Shown here piece after piece: positions 11,294 through 21,471 of a stretch of 40,105 nucleotides of DNA (its first letter is position 1; the number at the start of each line of letters is the position of its first letter). Source of the stretch: Fragilaria crotonensis (Eukaryota; Bacillariophyta; Fragilariophyceae; Fragilariales; Fragilariaceae); assembly GCA_022925895.1 (NCBI GenBank), contig JAKSYS010000588.1:1-40105 (forward strand), read 5' to 3'. The notes beneath the pieces were generated by a model. The model ran no database searches. It saw only the letters and a program-made list of their open reading frames with translations, and was not told where the DNA came from. The translations under genes and the position numbers were made by a program.

Positions 11294-12502
11294 ATGAGCA
11301 AGACCGTGAACAGGATGTGGGCTAATAAATTGTCCAGAGCAAGAGAAGGCCGCAATGTGTTGCGCAATGTGATTCTTACTTGTATACTTTCCTTCTCAGT
11401 TCTTACTGTATCGATGGCACCGCGATCGGTGGTCCACGTATACCAGGAGGAAAACAAGTCATCGACAGATTTTACTCGATTCTTGGTTGAGCTCGCTCGA
11501 TTGCCAACTAAGGATCTGCAAAAGAAACTGTACTATGATGACGTCTTCGAACTTGCAGCGCTCGAAACAGCACAAAGAAACTCTTTAGTTAAGTCATGTC
11601 CGCTCAAATCCTTACCTCCATGGCTCCCACCTTCGGCACTGTCCCCTCGGGTCTATCATCGCCCTTCTCATGTCATTTGGTACGAGCATTTGAGCAAAGC
11701 TGGTGGGACGTCATTTTGCAAGCTGGCGCAAACCAATTTGAACAATGCCACAGAAGTTCCTGCCCACTACTGCATGCCAGGCGATGGTCGATTGAAAGAT
11801 GGACGTGTGGGTCTTTGGAACAATTCCAAGCTTCTCAAATACAGAGAGAAGAAGCCCCTCATCAGGATCGTATCCAATGAGTGGAACCCATTTCCACCAG
11901 ACCGATGGAAGTTGGAGGATCAACTATACTTCGTCACCACAATTCGAGACCCCCTGGATCGACTGGTTTCCGCCTATCAATTCTGGGGTATTATGCTCAA
12001 TAAAAAACCCAAAAAACCAACGTTTGACGAATGGCTTGTGAAGAACCGAGAAACCTCGTTTAACATGTCGGCGCTCAATCCGGCATTGTACCTTCACATA
12101 GCACGATATAACTTCATTGCTTGGAAGTTCAGCAACGGTACCATGCCCCAGGGTGACCGCAACGCCACCGATTCAATGGGTTTACCAGTGGGAGTGACTC
12201 GCGACGAGGAAGATCAATGGCTCGCTCCGTTTGTCATGGCGGCCAAGACGTTATCCAAGTTTGACCTGGTGCTAGTATTGGAGCTCATGCCCAGTTATTC
12301 GTCGAAGATGTTAGTCGAGACCCTCGGTTGGAACAACCTTTCGGAAATTCACGTCGTATCAGCGGGGAAAGTCCATGGCAGCAGTGCTTCGCGAGCGCTA
12401 GCGAAAGACGTTTACGACGCGTTGTGGGACGACAATCGATTCGATATGATCCTGTACCTGTGGATGAAGGCTGTGCAAATGATCAGGTCACAATGCAAAT
12501 GA
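11294..12502 (+). CDS. Golgi-type sulfotransferase, copy 1
   Basis: A 402-residue type II membrane protein of the carbohydrate sulfotransferase superfamily, which transfers sulfate from PAPS to glycans in the Golgi lumen. Residues 25-42 form a signal anchor (NVILTCILSFSVLTVSMA). The 5'-phosphosulfate-binding loop is SKAGGTSFCKLA (134-145) and the 3'-phosphate-binding motif is RDPLDRLVSAY (218-228), both in the expected order. Several NxS/T sites occur (NNATE, NNSK, NMS, NGT, NAT, NLS). The acceptor sugar cannot be read from sequence; diatom cell walls and mucilage contain sulfated glycans, which fits. The ATG at 11294 is chosen; an in-frame ATG seven codons later aligns with the start of copy 2. 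It is very similar to the gene at 14869-16118, including the 3' end MKAVQMIRSQCK and 3' flank. Confidence 0.88.
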   Translation: MSKTVNRMWANKLSRAREGRNVLRNVILTCILSFSVLTVSMAPRSVVHVYQEENKSSTDFTRFLVELARLPTKDLQKKLYYDDVFELAALETAQRNSLVKSCPLKSLPPWLPPSALSPRVYHRPSHVIWYEHLSKAGGTSFCKLAQTNLNNATEVPAHYCMPGDGRLKDGRVGLWNNSKLLKYREKKPLIRIVSNEWNPFPPDRWKLEDQLYFVTTIRDPLDRLVSAYQFWGIMLNKKPKKPTFDEWLVKNRETSFNMSALNPALYLHIARYNFIAWKFSNGTMPQGDRNATDSMGLPVGVTRDEEDQWLAPFVMAAKTLSKFDLVLVLELMPSYSSKMLVETLGWNNLSEIHVVSAGKVHGSSASRALAKDVYDALWDDNRFDMILYLWMKAVQMIRSQCK

Positions 12503-12825
12503 ATGGACCTCCATCACGCATTGTTGTACACACAAAGGATGGACAGTTTTGTCTTGTCTGCGTGAAGAATGAGAAGGGCAGCTGTTGGTGGGTGTATTTT
12601 GTCTGCAGCTGTTGGTGGGTGTATTTTGTCTACCGCTGCCAAGACAGTATCGTGTTTAAGAATAGATTGTGGACCAATCAAGGCTACGCGATCTGAACAC
12701 ATGGTGAATACGCAGCTGTTCAGTTCACCTGACATCAAGGCTACTTGTTGCCTGGACATCTGTACATATATTAACTCTTCCTGGCCCGTAAAGGAAGTTG
12801 CCACTTTAGTCCCCCCTGATTTATA
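12503..12825. other. 3' flank of sulfotransferase 1 with 27-bp direct duplication
   Basis: The first 150-200 bp resemble the 3' flank of sulfotransferase 2 (GGATGGACAGTTTTGT shared). No gene is recognised. Two adjacent copies of a 27-bp unit occur at 12578-12631. Confidence 0.5.
12578..12631 (+). repeat. 27-bp tandem duplication (2 copies)
   Basis: Units at 12578-12604 and 12605-12631 are identical by eye and begin GCAGCTGTTGGTGGG. The corresponding 3' flank of sulfotransferase 2 has one related, diverged stretch, so the duplication arose after the two copies separated. Confidence 0.85.
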
Positions 12826-13115
12826 GTCATCAAGGCAACGTAGCAGGCAAGCTCACTGCTGATGAAGAGGAGAGTCGCGTCAGCCTGCTAGAGGAGGTTG
12901 TGATGGAGACCAGAAATCATTGCTTTGACCTCCACCAATAAAAGTATTGACTTGGTTCGTCAATGATCTTGATCTCAACTGTGATATGATTCTAGATACC
13001 TGGCAACCTGCTGTCTCCTCCATCCACATCGATTTGTTTGTAATTGCGTGCTTCCAGCCGTACGAATTGCGACAAGCACTCAATTTCGAAGTGCTCGTTT
13101 ACCGATGAACCAAAC
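12826..13115 (+). pseudogene. Decayed copy of gene X 3' half
   Basis: Runs parallel to 9220-9510 of gene X: shared words include GAGGAGA[AG]TCGC, CTCCATC, GAATTGCGACAAGC, CTCAATT[CT]CGAAGTGCTC and ACCAACTCA-like ends (AACCAAACTCA). It carries small indels and in-frame stops and lacks the last 220 bp of the gene, jumping at about 13115 into sequence downstream of gene Y. It is therefore a dead relic, not an expressed paralog. Confidence 0.75.
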
Positions 13116-13214
13116 TCAGGAAAACCGAGACGACAGTGAAAATTAAGACAAAGGCAAGGCTAAAGTATTGGGAACAACATCTCATTATTGGGAAAAAACT
13201 TCAAACTTGACTAT

Positions 13215-14198
13215 TTATTGAGGCCATTCCTTGGGTGAGAAGGCTTTGGAAAGAATGCGCCAATCACTGGCAGTCTCTTCCTTCCCCAGAAGTAGAAAGT
13301 CATCAAATACAGTGTCCTGAGCTCCATTACCAACACGGACTGTAGCGGTAGCCGCCAAGCCGCAAACATCCATTGATACGATCGAATCGTGTGCGCGACA
13401 GGTGGGTGCATGGGGACGTTGAGATTCCACCCCTTCCAAATATGTGGAGAGCGAGACTTCGAGCAATGATCCCGCAGGCGCCGACCAATCATCATCATTG
13501 CTGTCGTCATCGCGAGGGCGAGTTCCTACTGCAATAAGAGACGCACGCGGATCAAAGAGCTGTTCTGCCTTGGCCCGTCCAACTGCACCCCCGCCATGTT
13601 CCACATCGAGGTACGTTTGAAGAGCTTGATTCAAGGAACCGAATGCACTCCTGCTAGTCCTCTGAGCGGCTTCGCCCCCAATGACTACTTCTCTTAGAAT
13701 CAGCCAACCATCGTTTGCAATCATTGAGTTATTCCTTTCATCAGGATCCAACCTTAAGAGAGTCAAATACCTCTGGTAACCATCAACACCCAACAACTTG
13801 ACAAGTGCTGTTCTATCGTCTGACAACGTCATGGACAACAGTCGTGGTGTCATGATGCTGGCTGTGTTCCGTGACCCAAGCGAGGAATTGGTTCGTTGTT
13901 CAAACTCGGCCTTGGCGGTTGTGGCTGTCCACCCGAAGTGTTCATCATGTCGCCATATCACACCCTGTGGGTGCCACGTGGTGGAGACCGTGTCCAGTGC
14001 CGACGCGGCCCAACCATGAGACGACTCGACAAGTCGTAAAATGTTGTTGGAGCATTGCGCCGCTTCGAGACCGACTTGCACAAATTGTCGAGGACCACTG
14101 GTAGTAGCCATCATCATGGGGCTGTTGTTTCCTCCGTGTGTCATGTGGTGCCGGACTTGATATGAGGCAAGTGCGGCGTCTTGTTGCAGTAGAGACAT
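13215..14198 (-). CDS. Gene Y: protein with two NTF2/lumazine-binding-like domains
   Basis: A 327-residue intronless protein. The C-terminal half resembles putative lumazine-binding/SnoaL-type NTF2-like folds: an initial helix with YLDVEHGGG and a following LFDPRASLIAVG strand, a region with LLEVSLSTYLEGVESQRPH, then beta strands HDSIVSMDVCGLAATATVRV and FDDFLLLGKEETASDWRILSKAFSP. The N-terminal half repeats the pattern more loosely (VSTTWHPQGVIWRHDEHFGW ... RYLTLLRLD ... DGWLILREVV). Enzymes and ligand-binding proteins share this fold, so no reaction can be assigned. There is no signal peptide, so a cytosolic location is likely. The first ATG (14198) is used. It is convergent with gene X's relic and divergent from sulfotransferase 2. 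Family call is from pattern recognition and moderate in certainty. Confidence 0.6.
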   Translation of the reverse strand: MSLLQQDAALASYQVRHHMTHGGNNSPMMMATTSGPRQFVQVGLEAAQCSNNILRLVESSHGWAASALDTVSTTWHPQGVIWRHDEHFGWTATTAKAEFEQRTNSSLGSRNTASIMTPRLLSMTLSDDRTALVKLLGVDGYQRYLTLLRLDPDERNNSMIANDGWLILREVVIGGEAAQRTSRSAFGSLNQALQTYLDVEHGGGAVGRAKAEQLFDPRASLIAVGTRPRDDDSNDDDWSAPAGSLLEVSLSTYLEGVESQRPHAPTCRAHDSIVSMDVCGLAATATVRVGNGAQDTVFDDFLLLGKEETASDWRILSKAFSPKEWPQ

Positions 14199-14868
14199 GA
14201 AGGATCATTTTGTTGACTTTGATATTTGAATGCTTCGTCGTATGGAATAGTGATGCACCAAGTCAAGATAATAGTGAATCAGGAAGGAGGTTGCAAATTG
14301 CCGATGAAGTGAAGAAGGACAAGAAGATGAGACTAAAACTGCAACTGGAACCCGTTGGTGTCAAGGGTCAAGTAGCCTCCCAGACTCGGCTCTGTCTGGC
14401 AAAGATCGCACGCAGCTGTCAAAGGACCGACATCCGACTCTCATGCTAACTCGTTAATTCGGCACTGGTATCAGTACTCCAGTACAAGTAGCTGAAACAC
14501 AGCAAATGCCCAGTACAAATACCAGTAGACTTGAAGATAAACACAAATTTCACGTGCTCCGCAGTCCGACGCGATGACACGAGAAACCCGCCATCGTTTG
14601 ATAAAAGGTGCGAGAGAGTACTGTACTGTTACCCAGTACGATACTCCAGTAGAAGGAGAAATGCAAAACTCCGTTGATGACGGTTGACCTCACCGGAATA
14701 AGCGCTACATCGTACTAAATTTTCTCTTCGCCAGACATTCCCTCTGGTAACGGCTCCGTCACTTTTAAAGTTGTTCGACTTTTCAATTATTGCGCATGGC
14801 GCATGGCACATGGCAGGATACTTGCATCTTGCATCCATAATCCATTGAGGCTGGCAGTGAATAGCAGA
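14199..14868. other. Intergenic region between gene Y and sulfotransferase 2
   Basis: This is a divergent promoter region of 670 bp. 14464-14530 and 14620-14655 are rich in CAGTAC words. No gene is recognised. The last 40-50 bp resemble the leader of sulfotransferase 1 (TTGCATCCAT...CCATT). Confidence 0.4.
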
Positions 14869-16118
14869 ATGTTGGCTAGTCGATTTCCCCGACCTAGAGA
14901 AGGCATACAAATAAAGAATTCAAAGCAAAAATCGCTTAGAACCCTTTCAAACGGCACCCTTTCCAATGTCGCAATCCATTGGGCATTGTGGTTCTTACAA
15001 GTATATTTGCCTTCTCAATTCTTACAGTGTTAAGGGCACCACTTCCGGCAGGCCACGCATACAAAGAGACCACTTCATCTGCAGATTTTACTCATTTCTT
15101 GGTTGAACTCGCTCGATTGCCAACTGCGGATCTGCGAAAGAAACTCTACGACGACGACGTCTTCCAACTTGCCAAACTCGAAACAGCACAAACGAACTCA
15201 TTGATCAAGTCATGTCCGCTCGCTTCCTTACCTCCATGGCTCCCTCCTTCGGCACTTGCCCCTCGGGTCTATCAACGTTCCTCTCATCTCATTTGGTACG
15301 AGCATTTGAGCAAAGCTGGTGGGACGTCATTTTGCAAGCTGGCGCAAACGAATTTGAACAATGTCACTGAAGTTCCCGCCCACTACTGCATGCCAGGCGA
15401 TGGTCGATTGAAAGATGGACGTGTTGGTCTTTGGAACATTTCCAAGCTTCTCAAATACAGAAAGAAGGAGCCCCTGATCAAAATCGTAGCCAATGAGTGG
15501 AACCCATTTCCACCAGACCGATGGAAGTTGGAGGATCAACTTTACTTTGTCACGACGTTGCGAGATCCGTTGGATCGACTGGTTTCCGCCTATCAATTCT
15601 GGGGTATTTTGCACAATAAAAAACGCAAAAAACCAACGTTCGAAGAATGGTTGGTGAAGAAGCGAAAAGCCTCATTTCCCTTGTCCGCGCTTGATCCGAC
15701 ACTGTACCTTCATATAGCACGATATAACTTCATTGCTTGGAAGTTCAGCAAGGGTACCATGCCCCAGGGTGACCGTACCGCCACCAATGCAATGGGTTTG
15801 CCAGTGGGAGTGTCTCGCGACGAGGAAGACCAGTGGCTCGCTCCGTTCGTCATGGCGGCCAAAACGTTATCCAAGTTTGATCTGGTACTTATATTGGAGC
15901 TCATGTCCAGTCATTCGTCCAAAATGTTAGTCGAGACCCTCGGTTGGACCAACCTTGCAAAAATTCACGTTGTATCGTCCGGAAAAATCAAAGGCAGCAG
16001 TGCTTCGCAAGCGCTAACGAAAGACGTTTACGACGCGTTGTGGGAAGGTAATCGATTCGATATGATCCTGTACCTGTGGATGAAGGCTGTGCAAATGATC
16101 AGGTCACAATGCAAATGA
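14869..16118 (+). CDS. Golgi-type sulfotransferase, copy 2 (one frame change near the N-terminus)
   Basis: Paralog of the gene at 11294. The body from about 14979 (379 residues) is colinear and mostly identical, with the same 5'-PSB (SKAGGTSFCKLA) and 3'-PSB (RDPLDRLVSAY) motifs and the same C-terminus. The 14979 codon is TTG and lies just before the membrane anchor (GIVVLTSIFAFSILTV), so it is unlikely to be the start. The ATG at 14869 aligns with an internal ATG of copy 1 (MLASRFPRPREG against MWANKLSRAREG). The two frames join by a -1 change between about 14950 and 14990. Copy 2 also has about 20 extra residues before the anchor (IQIKNSKQKSLRTLSNGTLS). If the frame change is real, the gene might still be translated from an alternative start, but without its cytosolic tail. 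Confidence 0.8.
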
Positions 16119-17364
16119 ATGGACCTATATCATCACGCATTGTTGTTAATGTTAACACGAAGGGATGGACAGTTTTGTTTTATCAACGTAATGAAGAATA
16201 TGATGAAAGGCAGCTTTTAGAGTTTATTTTACCTACCCATGTCAATTCAGTCTCGTGTTTAATTATGGATTGCCCACCACTTGAGAATAAGCGATATCAA
16301 CACTTCTAGACTACTCAGTGCCTCAGTCTTATGTCATCACTCCGTTCTTTGCTGTGCTAGCGGAGAAACGCTTCAAACCAATAATGTGGTGGTTTACGGA
16401 GACAGAGTCGAAGTGTCATTTAGAAGTAACATTTACTGTACGTGAAAAGAATGCTGACAATTTGGTGGATTTCTCGCTCACCTATTATTAGTTATGCATT
16501 TGGAGTGTTTGGTACCCATTTGTTGCCAAACGTTATCCAACTCTTTAGTCACATTCTCCATGCCAGCTTCAACTCATTTGTATCCTTGATCCTTGCCCAT
16601 GTCATACCCAACAATAGGAATGTGCACGCCGGAGCACTCCAGTATATACCATGCAATAGAATGCTCTGCTAAAAGTAGGCACATTAGTGTTGCGCCGAAT
16701 AATATGCTTTCTGGAGTACAGTGTCGACGATTCGGAACTGTGTTCCCTTGTACTAGTACTCCGTATGCATACGATGCACGGAGAGTACAGTACGACTGGT
16801 ATATTACTCCATTACTTCGTCCTGCAGTATCAGGTACTACCGGTAGTACCACATTTTTCCGTGGCATGCAAAAGATACAAACTAATCCGCGAGAGCATGC
16901 AACATGCAACGTGTTTCACATGCGACATACAAATTCTACGTCGCAGTACATTTCTCAAAGACGACACAGCGAAGCACTCTGTACTCTGTACTGTACGATG
17001 TGCATCACAGAAAATAGCGAAGTCGTACTAAGTAGCACGTGATGGCGTACTGCGGTTGGGTATTATGCCAATATGCATAATAACATAATCCAATTTCTCT
17101 ATCGAACTTGAACACCTCGCTCTATATAAAAACCATGTGGAACAAGTGAAGACAATGTTACCGTTGCTACAACCGTCGTGTACTTAAGTAACGCAAAACA
17201 CTTAGCAATTGTTGCATGTGTTCATAGGTTAAAGGTGAACGACTTCAACGGGATTGGCTGGCTAGTAGGTCTACTCCGAGTCAAATTGTACTGTAGGTCG
17301 CTCATTCAAGAGATGTCACTTCATTGATCTTGACACAACGGTTTTATTCACTTCATTGATACAA
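16119..17364. other. Intergenic region, GTAC-rich; promoter of propeller gene
   Basis: The first 160 bp are the duplicated 3' flank of the sulfotransferase. 16730-17040 is dense in GTACTAGTAC, CCGGTAGTAC and related palindromic words. No gene is recognised. A TATA-like box lies at 17121-17131. Confidence 0.45.
17121..17131 (+). promoter_or_regulatory. TATA-like box upstream of the propeller gene
   Basis: TCTATATAAAA lies 234 bp before the ATG at 17365 in an otherwise non-repetitive stretch. If used, it predicts a leader of about 200 nt. No initiator element was identified. Confidence 0.35.
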
Positions 17365-18771
17365 ATGAAAGCTCTGGCATTGCTCTTCTTGACGCTACCG
17401 ACGGTGGCAGCCATCCCTCAGCACAGTAGAGAATGGGGTCACGCTTGGGATCAACGTTCGGAAACCGAGACACTCGCTTCAACTCATGAGGAAGCCAGCT
17501 TCGCCACGAGATTGACGGAATCACTCGGTTCGTACAGTATGCCGACCCATCCTCCAACTCCTGCTTCCAAACCTCCATCTTCCCCAACAAGCCCCGCCAA
17601 CTGGCGCAAGGTGGGGGACGACGTCATGGCACTTCCTAACGAATATTCCAGCCCCGCTTCGACGGCACTGAGCTCAGACGGAAGCGTGATTGCAATCGGT
17701 GTTTTGGACGAGTCCAATCTCCTCCGGGGAGAGGTCTATGTCCACAAACTCAAAAATGCCAGTGATGGATCACAAGAGTGGGAGCCATTGGGACAATCGT
17801 TGGAAGGCGCCGATGATAATGATAACTTCGGTACGTCGGTGGCCCTTTCAGGCGATGGAACTGTGTTGGCGGTCGGTGCCACCCAGTTTGCAAATGCAAA
17901 TGGCACCGTTCCAACTGGTGGTGGTTATGCGACGGTTTACTCTTATCAAGGTGGTGTGTGGGTCCCACGCGGCAAGATCGTGGGCACTGATTCGATTGAT
18001 GGTGATGCATTTGGCGTTCAAGTAGCTCTGTCTCAGGACGGGACAGTCCTGGCTGTCCTGGCGGCGAATTACGACTACGGAGGCGACCCAGTTGGATACG
18101 CAAATGTGTATCACTTCGACGAAGACAGTCTCGACTGGGACCTCGTCGACACCATTTATCACTGGGAAAGGAGCTATGGAGACATGGTCATGGACCTATC
18201 TGGAGATGGACGTGTCATTGCTTTGGGGGATACGTCCGATAGCGTCGCTGGTTCTATCCGAGCATGGTCGTGTGCGTTAGAAACAGGTTGTGAACGTCAG
18301 GGACAAGAGATCACTGGTGTCGATTATGAAGATCTGATCGGTAGTTCCGTATCTCTATCAGGGAATGGAAAGATCTTAGCAGTAGGTTCACCAGGGAGTT
18401 GGGATTGTGAACCGACCTGTGTCAGTGTCAAAGTTTATGAGTACATGATCGGTTCAGAGCCTGTTTGGACTCAGATTGGACAAGCGCTGGGCGGAGATAT
18501 GGGATTCGGAAAAAGTCTGAAACTGTCTGGAGATGGCGCTTCTTTGGTTGTCAATGGCCCGCTTTGCTATAAGGAGGGCCGTGACTGTGCATTTGAGGGT
18601 TACATAGATTACCAACCAATTATCCAGCTCTACCGACTAAATGCGATTGGTGTTTGGGAAACGGTGGCAACTCCATTGGCGGCGGAGCTTTTGGATTTCT
18701 CGAGTGATGGTTCTACACTTGCAGCACACGACAAAGCATTCGTCGTCTCTGCTTATCGACTTGATGACTAG
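17365..18771 (+). CDS. Secreted beta-propeller protein with seven LSxDGxxLA motifs
   Basis: A 468-residue protein with a clear signal peptide (MKALALLFLTLPTVAA, cleavage likely near residue 16-18), a Pro/Ser/Thr-rich spacer (about 55-80) and then seven repeats with the core LSxDGxxxAxG: ALSSDGSVIAIG, ALSGDGTVLAVG, ALSQDGTVLAVL, DLSGDGRVIALG, SLSGNGKILAVG, KLSGDGASLVVN and DFSSDGSTLAAH. Each is followed by a strand such as GEVYVHKL or ATVYSYQGGVW. This is the FG-GAP/integrin-alpha-like or WD-like propeller style that is abundant in diatom secreted proteins, and seven repeats match a seven-bladed propeller. Several Cys in blades 5-6 may form disulfides. A role in cell-surface binding is inferred. 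The start is the ATG at 17365; an earlier in-frame TTG is not needed. Confidence 0.8.
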   Translation: MKALALLFLTLPTVAAIPQHSREWGHAWDQRSETETLASTHEEASFATRLTESLGSYSMPTHPPTPASKPPSSPTSPANWRKVGDDVMALPNEYSSPASTALSSDGSVIAIGVLDESNLLRGEVYVHKLKNASDGSQEWEPLGQSLEGADDNDNFGTSVALSGDGTVLAVGATQFANANGTVPTGGGYATVYSYQGGVWVPRGKIVGTDSIDGDAFGVQVALSQDGTVLAVLAANYDYGGDPVGYANVYHFDEDSLDWDLVDTIYHWERSYGDMVMDLSGDGRVIALGDTSDSVAGSIRAWSCALETGCERQGQEITGVDYEDLIGSSVSLSGNGKILAVGSPGSWDCEPTCVSVKVYEYMIGSEPVWTQIGQALGGDMGFGKSLKLSGDGASLVVNGPLCYKEGRDCAFEGYIDYQPIIQLYRLNAIGVWETVATPLAAELLDFSSDGSTLAAHDKAFVVSAYRLDD

Positions 18772-21471
18772 AGGTTTAGACGTCTACTCTCCTTGGCAAC
18801 CTTTTGGAATGTGTTATTAGGATTTATATGTTGTTATCGCAAATTAGAACGAAGTGCATTTCATTCATGCGTCGGGCGATTCATTATGCCGACCAACGCG
18901 TTCAGCTCACTCCATAATAAATTACACCTCCACGTCCGACTGCGTCGCCACAGTTACACCTAAGCCGTTGCTCAACATTGACTACTGGTTGTGATACATG
19001 TGTTGTGGACCGCAGGAGTTCGCCATCGGAAGGCAGCATCCCAGTCTAGTAAATTCGAGTAAATGTTACAAATTTAGTGATCGTCAATCCAGCTCAGGTC
19101 GTGGCATTTAGTCGAACGTGATGGTAATAGCGACAGCAGGTAAATGCCATGGTCGGCGTTTCATCTTCCACTAGATTCATTTGGAAGGCGCATGGCAATC
19201 GTAGATTTTCCAGCATGCAGGAAATGTAGACCTTTGAATGCATACGGTACAGTACACGAGAATGCATGATGAAGAACATTGGAGAATGCGCTACGAAGCA
19301 TTACAAACAACAACGCAGCAAGATGAGCAATCCCACTCTTTGTTTCACAATCCAGATAGCGACACGACAACTACGCTCGTGCTGAATTCGATACAATAAG
19401 AGGCATCGACGATCCGAGCCCTCAAACATTGCATTCATGTTCATCGTTTACTCTACATCTATTCCATCTTGAATCTAAACCACGTATCCCACTATACGCA
19501 TCGTATGGTTGCAACCAGCTCTATATGGCATCATGCGTTGCGTGCATTTGTCCATTAAAGGCTCTAACCTTACGGCGCCTAACCGTCTTCTTCTTTTTGC
19601 CCTTCTTACGTCCACAATCCTACGCCACAATTGGTGCATAATCATGGCTCAATTCGCATATGAATTCTGGGAGCACACCACTTTTCCCACCCATGTAGAC
19701 TGCATCGCAGTTTTGTTCGAATTTGAGGCCACATGAAAGCAAACAGCCAGCATTTGCAACCTTTGCAAACAGCAAAGTGTGCTTGGTTTGGTGACAACGA
19801 GGCCATCTCCACCATCGTTGCAAGCGTCTGGAATGGGAGTAGTAGGTGAACACTCGCAATTCGTGTCGATTGAAGCACGACGCAGTCAGATTTGGAGATG
19901 TCACCATTCGTCCCGAGAAAAAAGAGCTCCTGGCAAGGCGGGAGCTCCGGCAAGGACGGCACATTGACAGAGATGCTCGTGCTAACATCTACACAAGCGT
20001 TGCAGAGGGGATGGAGTTTGGCAGCTCATGTGGATAGGATTGCGGCGATGGTGACTGAAGTGAAGTATCTGATTATGATTCTGTTGATGATCCGGGATCT
20101 ATGGATCAAGTTGAAGATGTCGAAGGGATGATTTACGGATCAACCATATGACCAGGTCCACACATGTTGCCGTCAACGTGGGTCTATATATCCATGTACT
20201 GGTGACAATCAGAAGAATGCTTTCGACTTTCGACCACATGCACGTTCATAGTACTTCGTCAACTCGAAATCCAGAGCAGTATTACAAGGCTGTTCACGGT
20301 TCGACGAGATTATAGACACTCGACAGGCTGACCATGCCCCCGCCAACAGCAGAAGGGGGTTGGAGTTTTGACATGGGACATTTGGCGAAATGTTGGCGTA
20401 GCAATGCATTCCGAATTCTTAGTTTGGTTGTCGTTGTGTCACCGCTCTGGACATACTCGGCGAAGTGGATTTTGTCTTTACTGCTATTGGCAAAGTGGAC
20501 TTTGTCTTCGCCACTCCCAACGAAGTGGATTTTGACATTTTGGGCTTCACTGTTTGCTGGCCTACATGATATAAAAGGATATACTCCGAGTTCCGAGTAT
20601 ATCGGATATCTCTCTACGTGCATGTTACGTGTTACTTGTACCATACGCCGCACGTCGTTGGTTGGTTGTTGTCGTCATCACGTCGTCACCATTCACCACT
20701 CTCTGCTCTGTCTGCGAAGTGGGGTTTGTACTTTGTACTGTATGTACTGTACCACTAAAATTGATAATGTCTCGTTTTACAGTGTATCTCTAGAATTGCT
20801 AAGTAGTACTTGTACCGAAGGAAAGGTTCTTGTTGCCGTCCTCAAAACTATTGCCCCAGTGGCCTGGATGTCCGGCGAGGCAGAAACTTAGCCTTTTCCT
20901 TTTCGTTTGAAAACCGTCATTTGCGGACCTCGCTGTGCGCCACCAGTTTTGATTCAATTTCGTCAACAGCAATGGAACACGGGCAGTGCTTATGGCCTGT
21001 AGGCGAATGTGTAGAACTTGTCAGTGACTCCGCAGATGGCAGAAGTGATGTGGTGATATGTAATGATATCCCGATATGAATATATGAAACATTCCCTGAA
21101 ATTGCATTTGGTGTGACAGCACATGCGACACATGACGCATGCCATTTGTAGATTCGCAACCCCTGCTGTATCGAAACATCGTAACTATAGAATAGAGGGC
21201 AAATATATGTTTTTCTCCATATAATTTGTTGGGCCGCAAAACGGCAGTTTGGTCGTTTTGTCACACTATCACGCTCCACAAACAAGACGACTCCGGCGAA
21301 GTCGCAAGGCGTCTGTCCGAATTCCGATTGTTCAATTCTGTTCGATTTTGATCGTCGCACGCTCCTGTAACGAAAGCAGCTTGAGCAAATTTCAATTTTG
21401 GACAGCCTCACAATCTCTATTGCTGACAAGGCAGCGCAAAGGAGTCGAAAGTGCACACATAAAAACTCAAG
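18772..21471. other. Gene-poor region of 2.7 kb
   Basis: No convincing gene is seen on either strand. A Cys-rich minus-strand frame around 19640-19960 and a hydrophobic plus-strand frame at 20334-20891 were considered and not accepted. The region contains a 30-bp tandem repeat (20461-20550) and GTAC-rich words near 20740-20815. The last part (21240-21471) must include the promoter of the FKBP-MsrA gene. Confidence 0.45.
20461..20550 (+). repeat. 30-bp tandem repeat, three units
   Basis: C[GA]AAGTGGA[TC]TTTG begins exactly at 20461, 20491 and 20521. A further looser copy (CGAAGTGGGGTTTGTACT) occurs at 20717. Because 30 is a multiple of three, both strands stay open: plus reads AKWxL, minus reads DKxHFAxxxx. 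The conserved core with a diverged remainder suggests an old repeat or a protein repeat relic. Confidence 0.75.

Noticed and set aside
16593-17042. 149-residue ORF in the GTAC-rich region
   Set aside because: Low-complexity Tyr/Ser/Thr composition caused by GTAC words; no conserved pattern.
19640-19960. Minus-strand Cys-rich frame (CKGCKCW...), resembling a transposase C-terminal zinc ribbon
   Set aside because: The cysteine spacing does not fit a known finger in one frame, stops interrupt it, and no other transposase domain is nearby.
20334-20891. 185-residue hydrophobic plus-strand ORF
   Set aside because: Composition follows the 30-bp repeat and GTAC words; it has no recognisable domain and poor start context.
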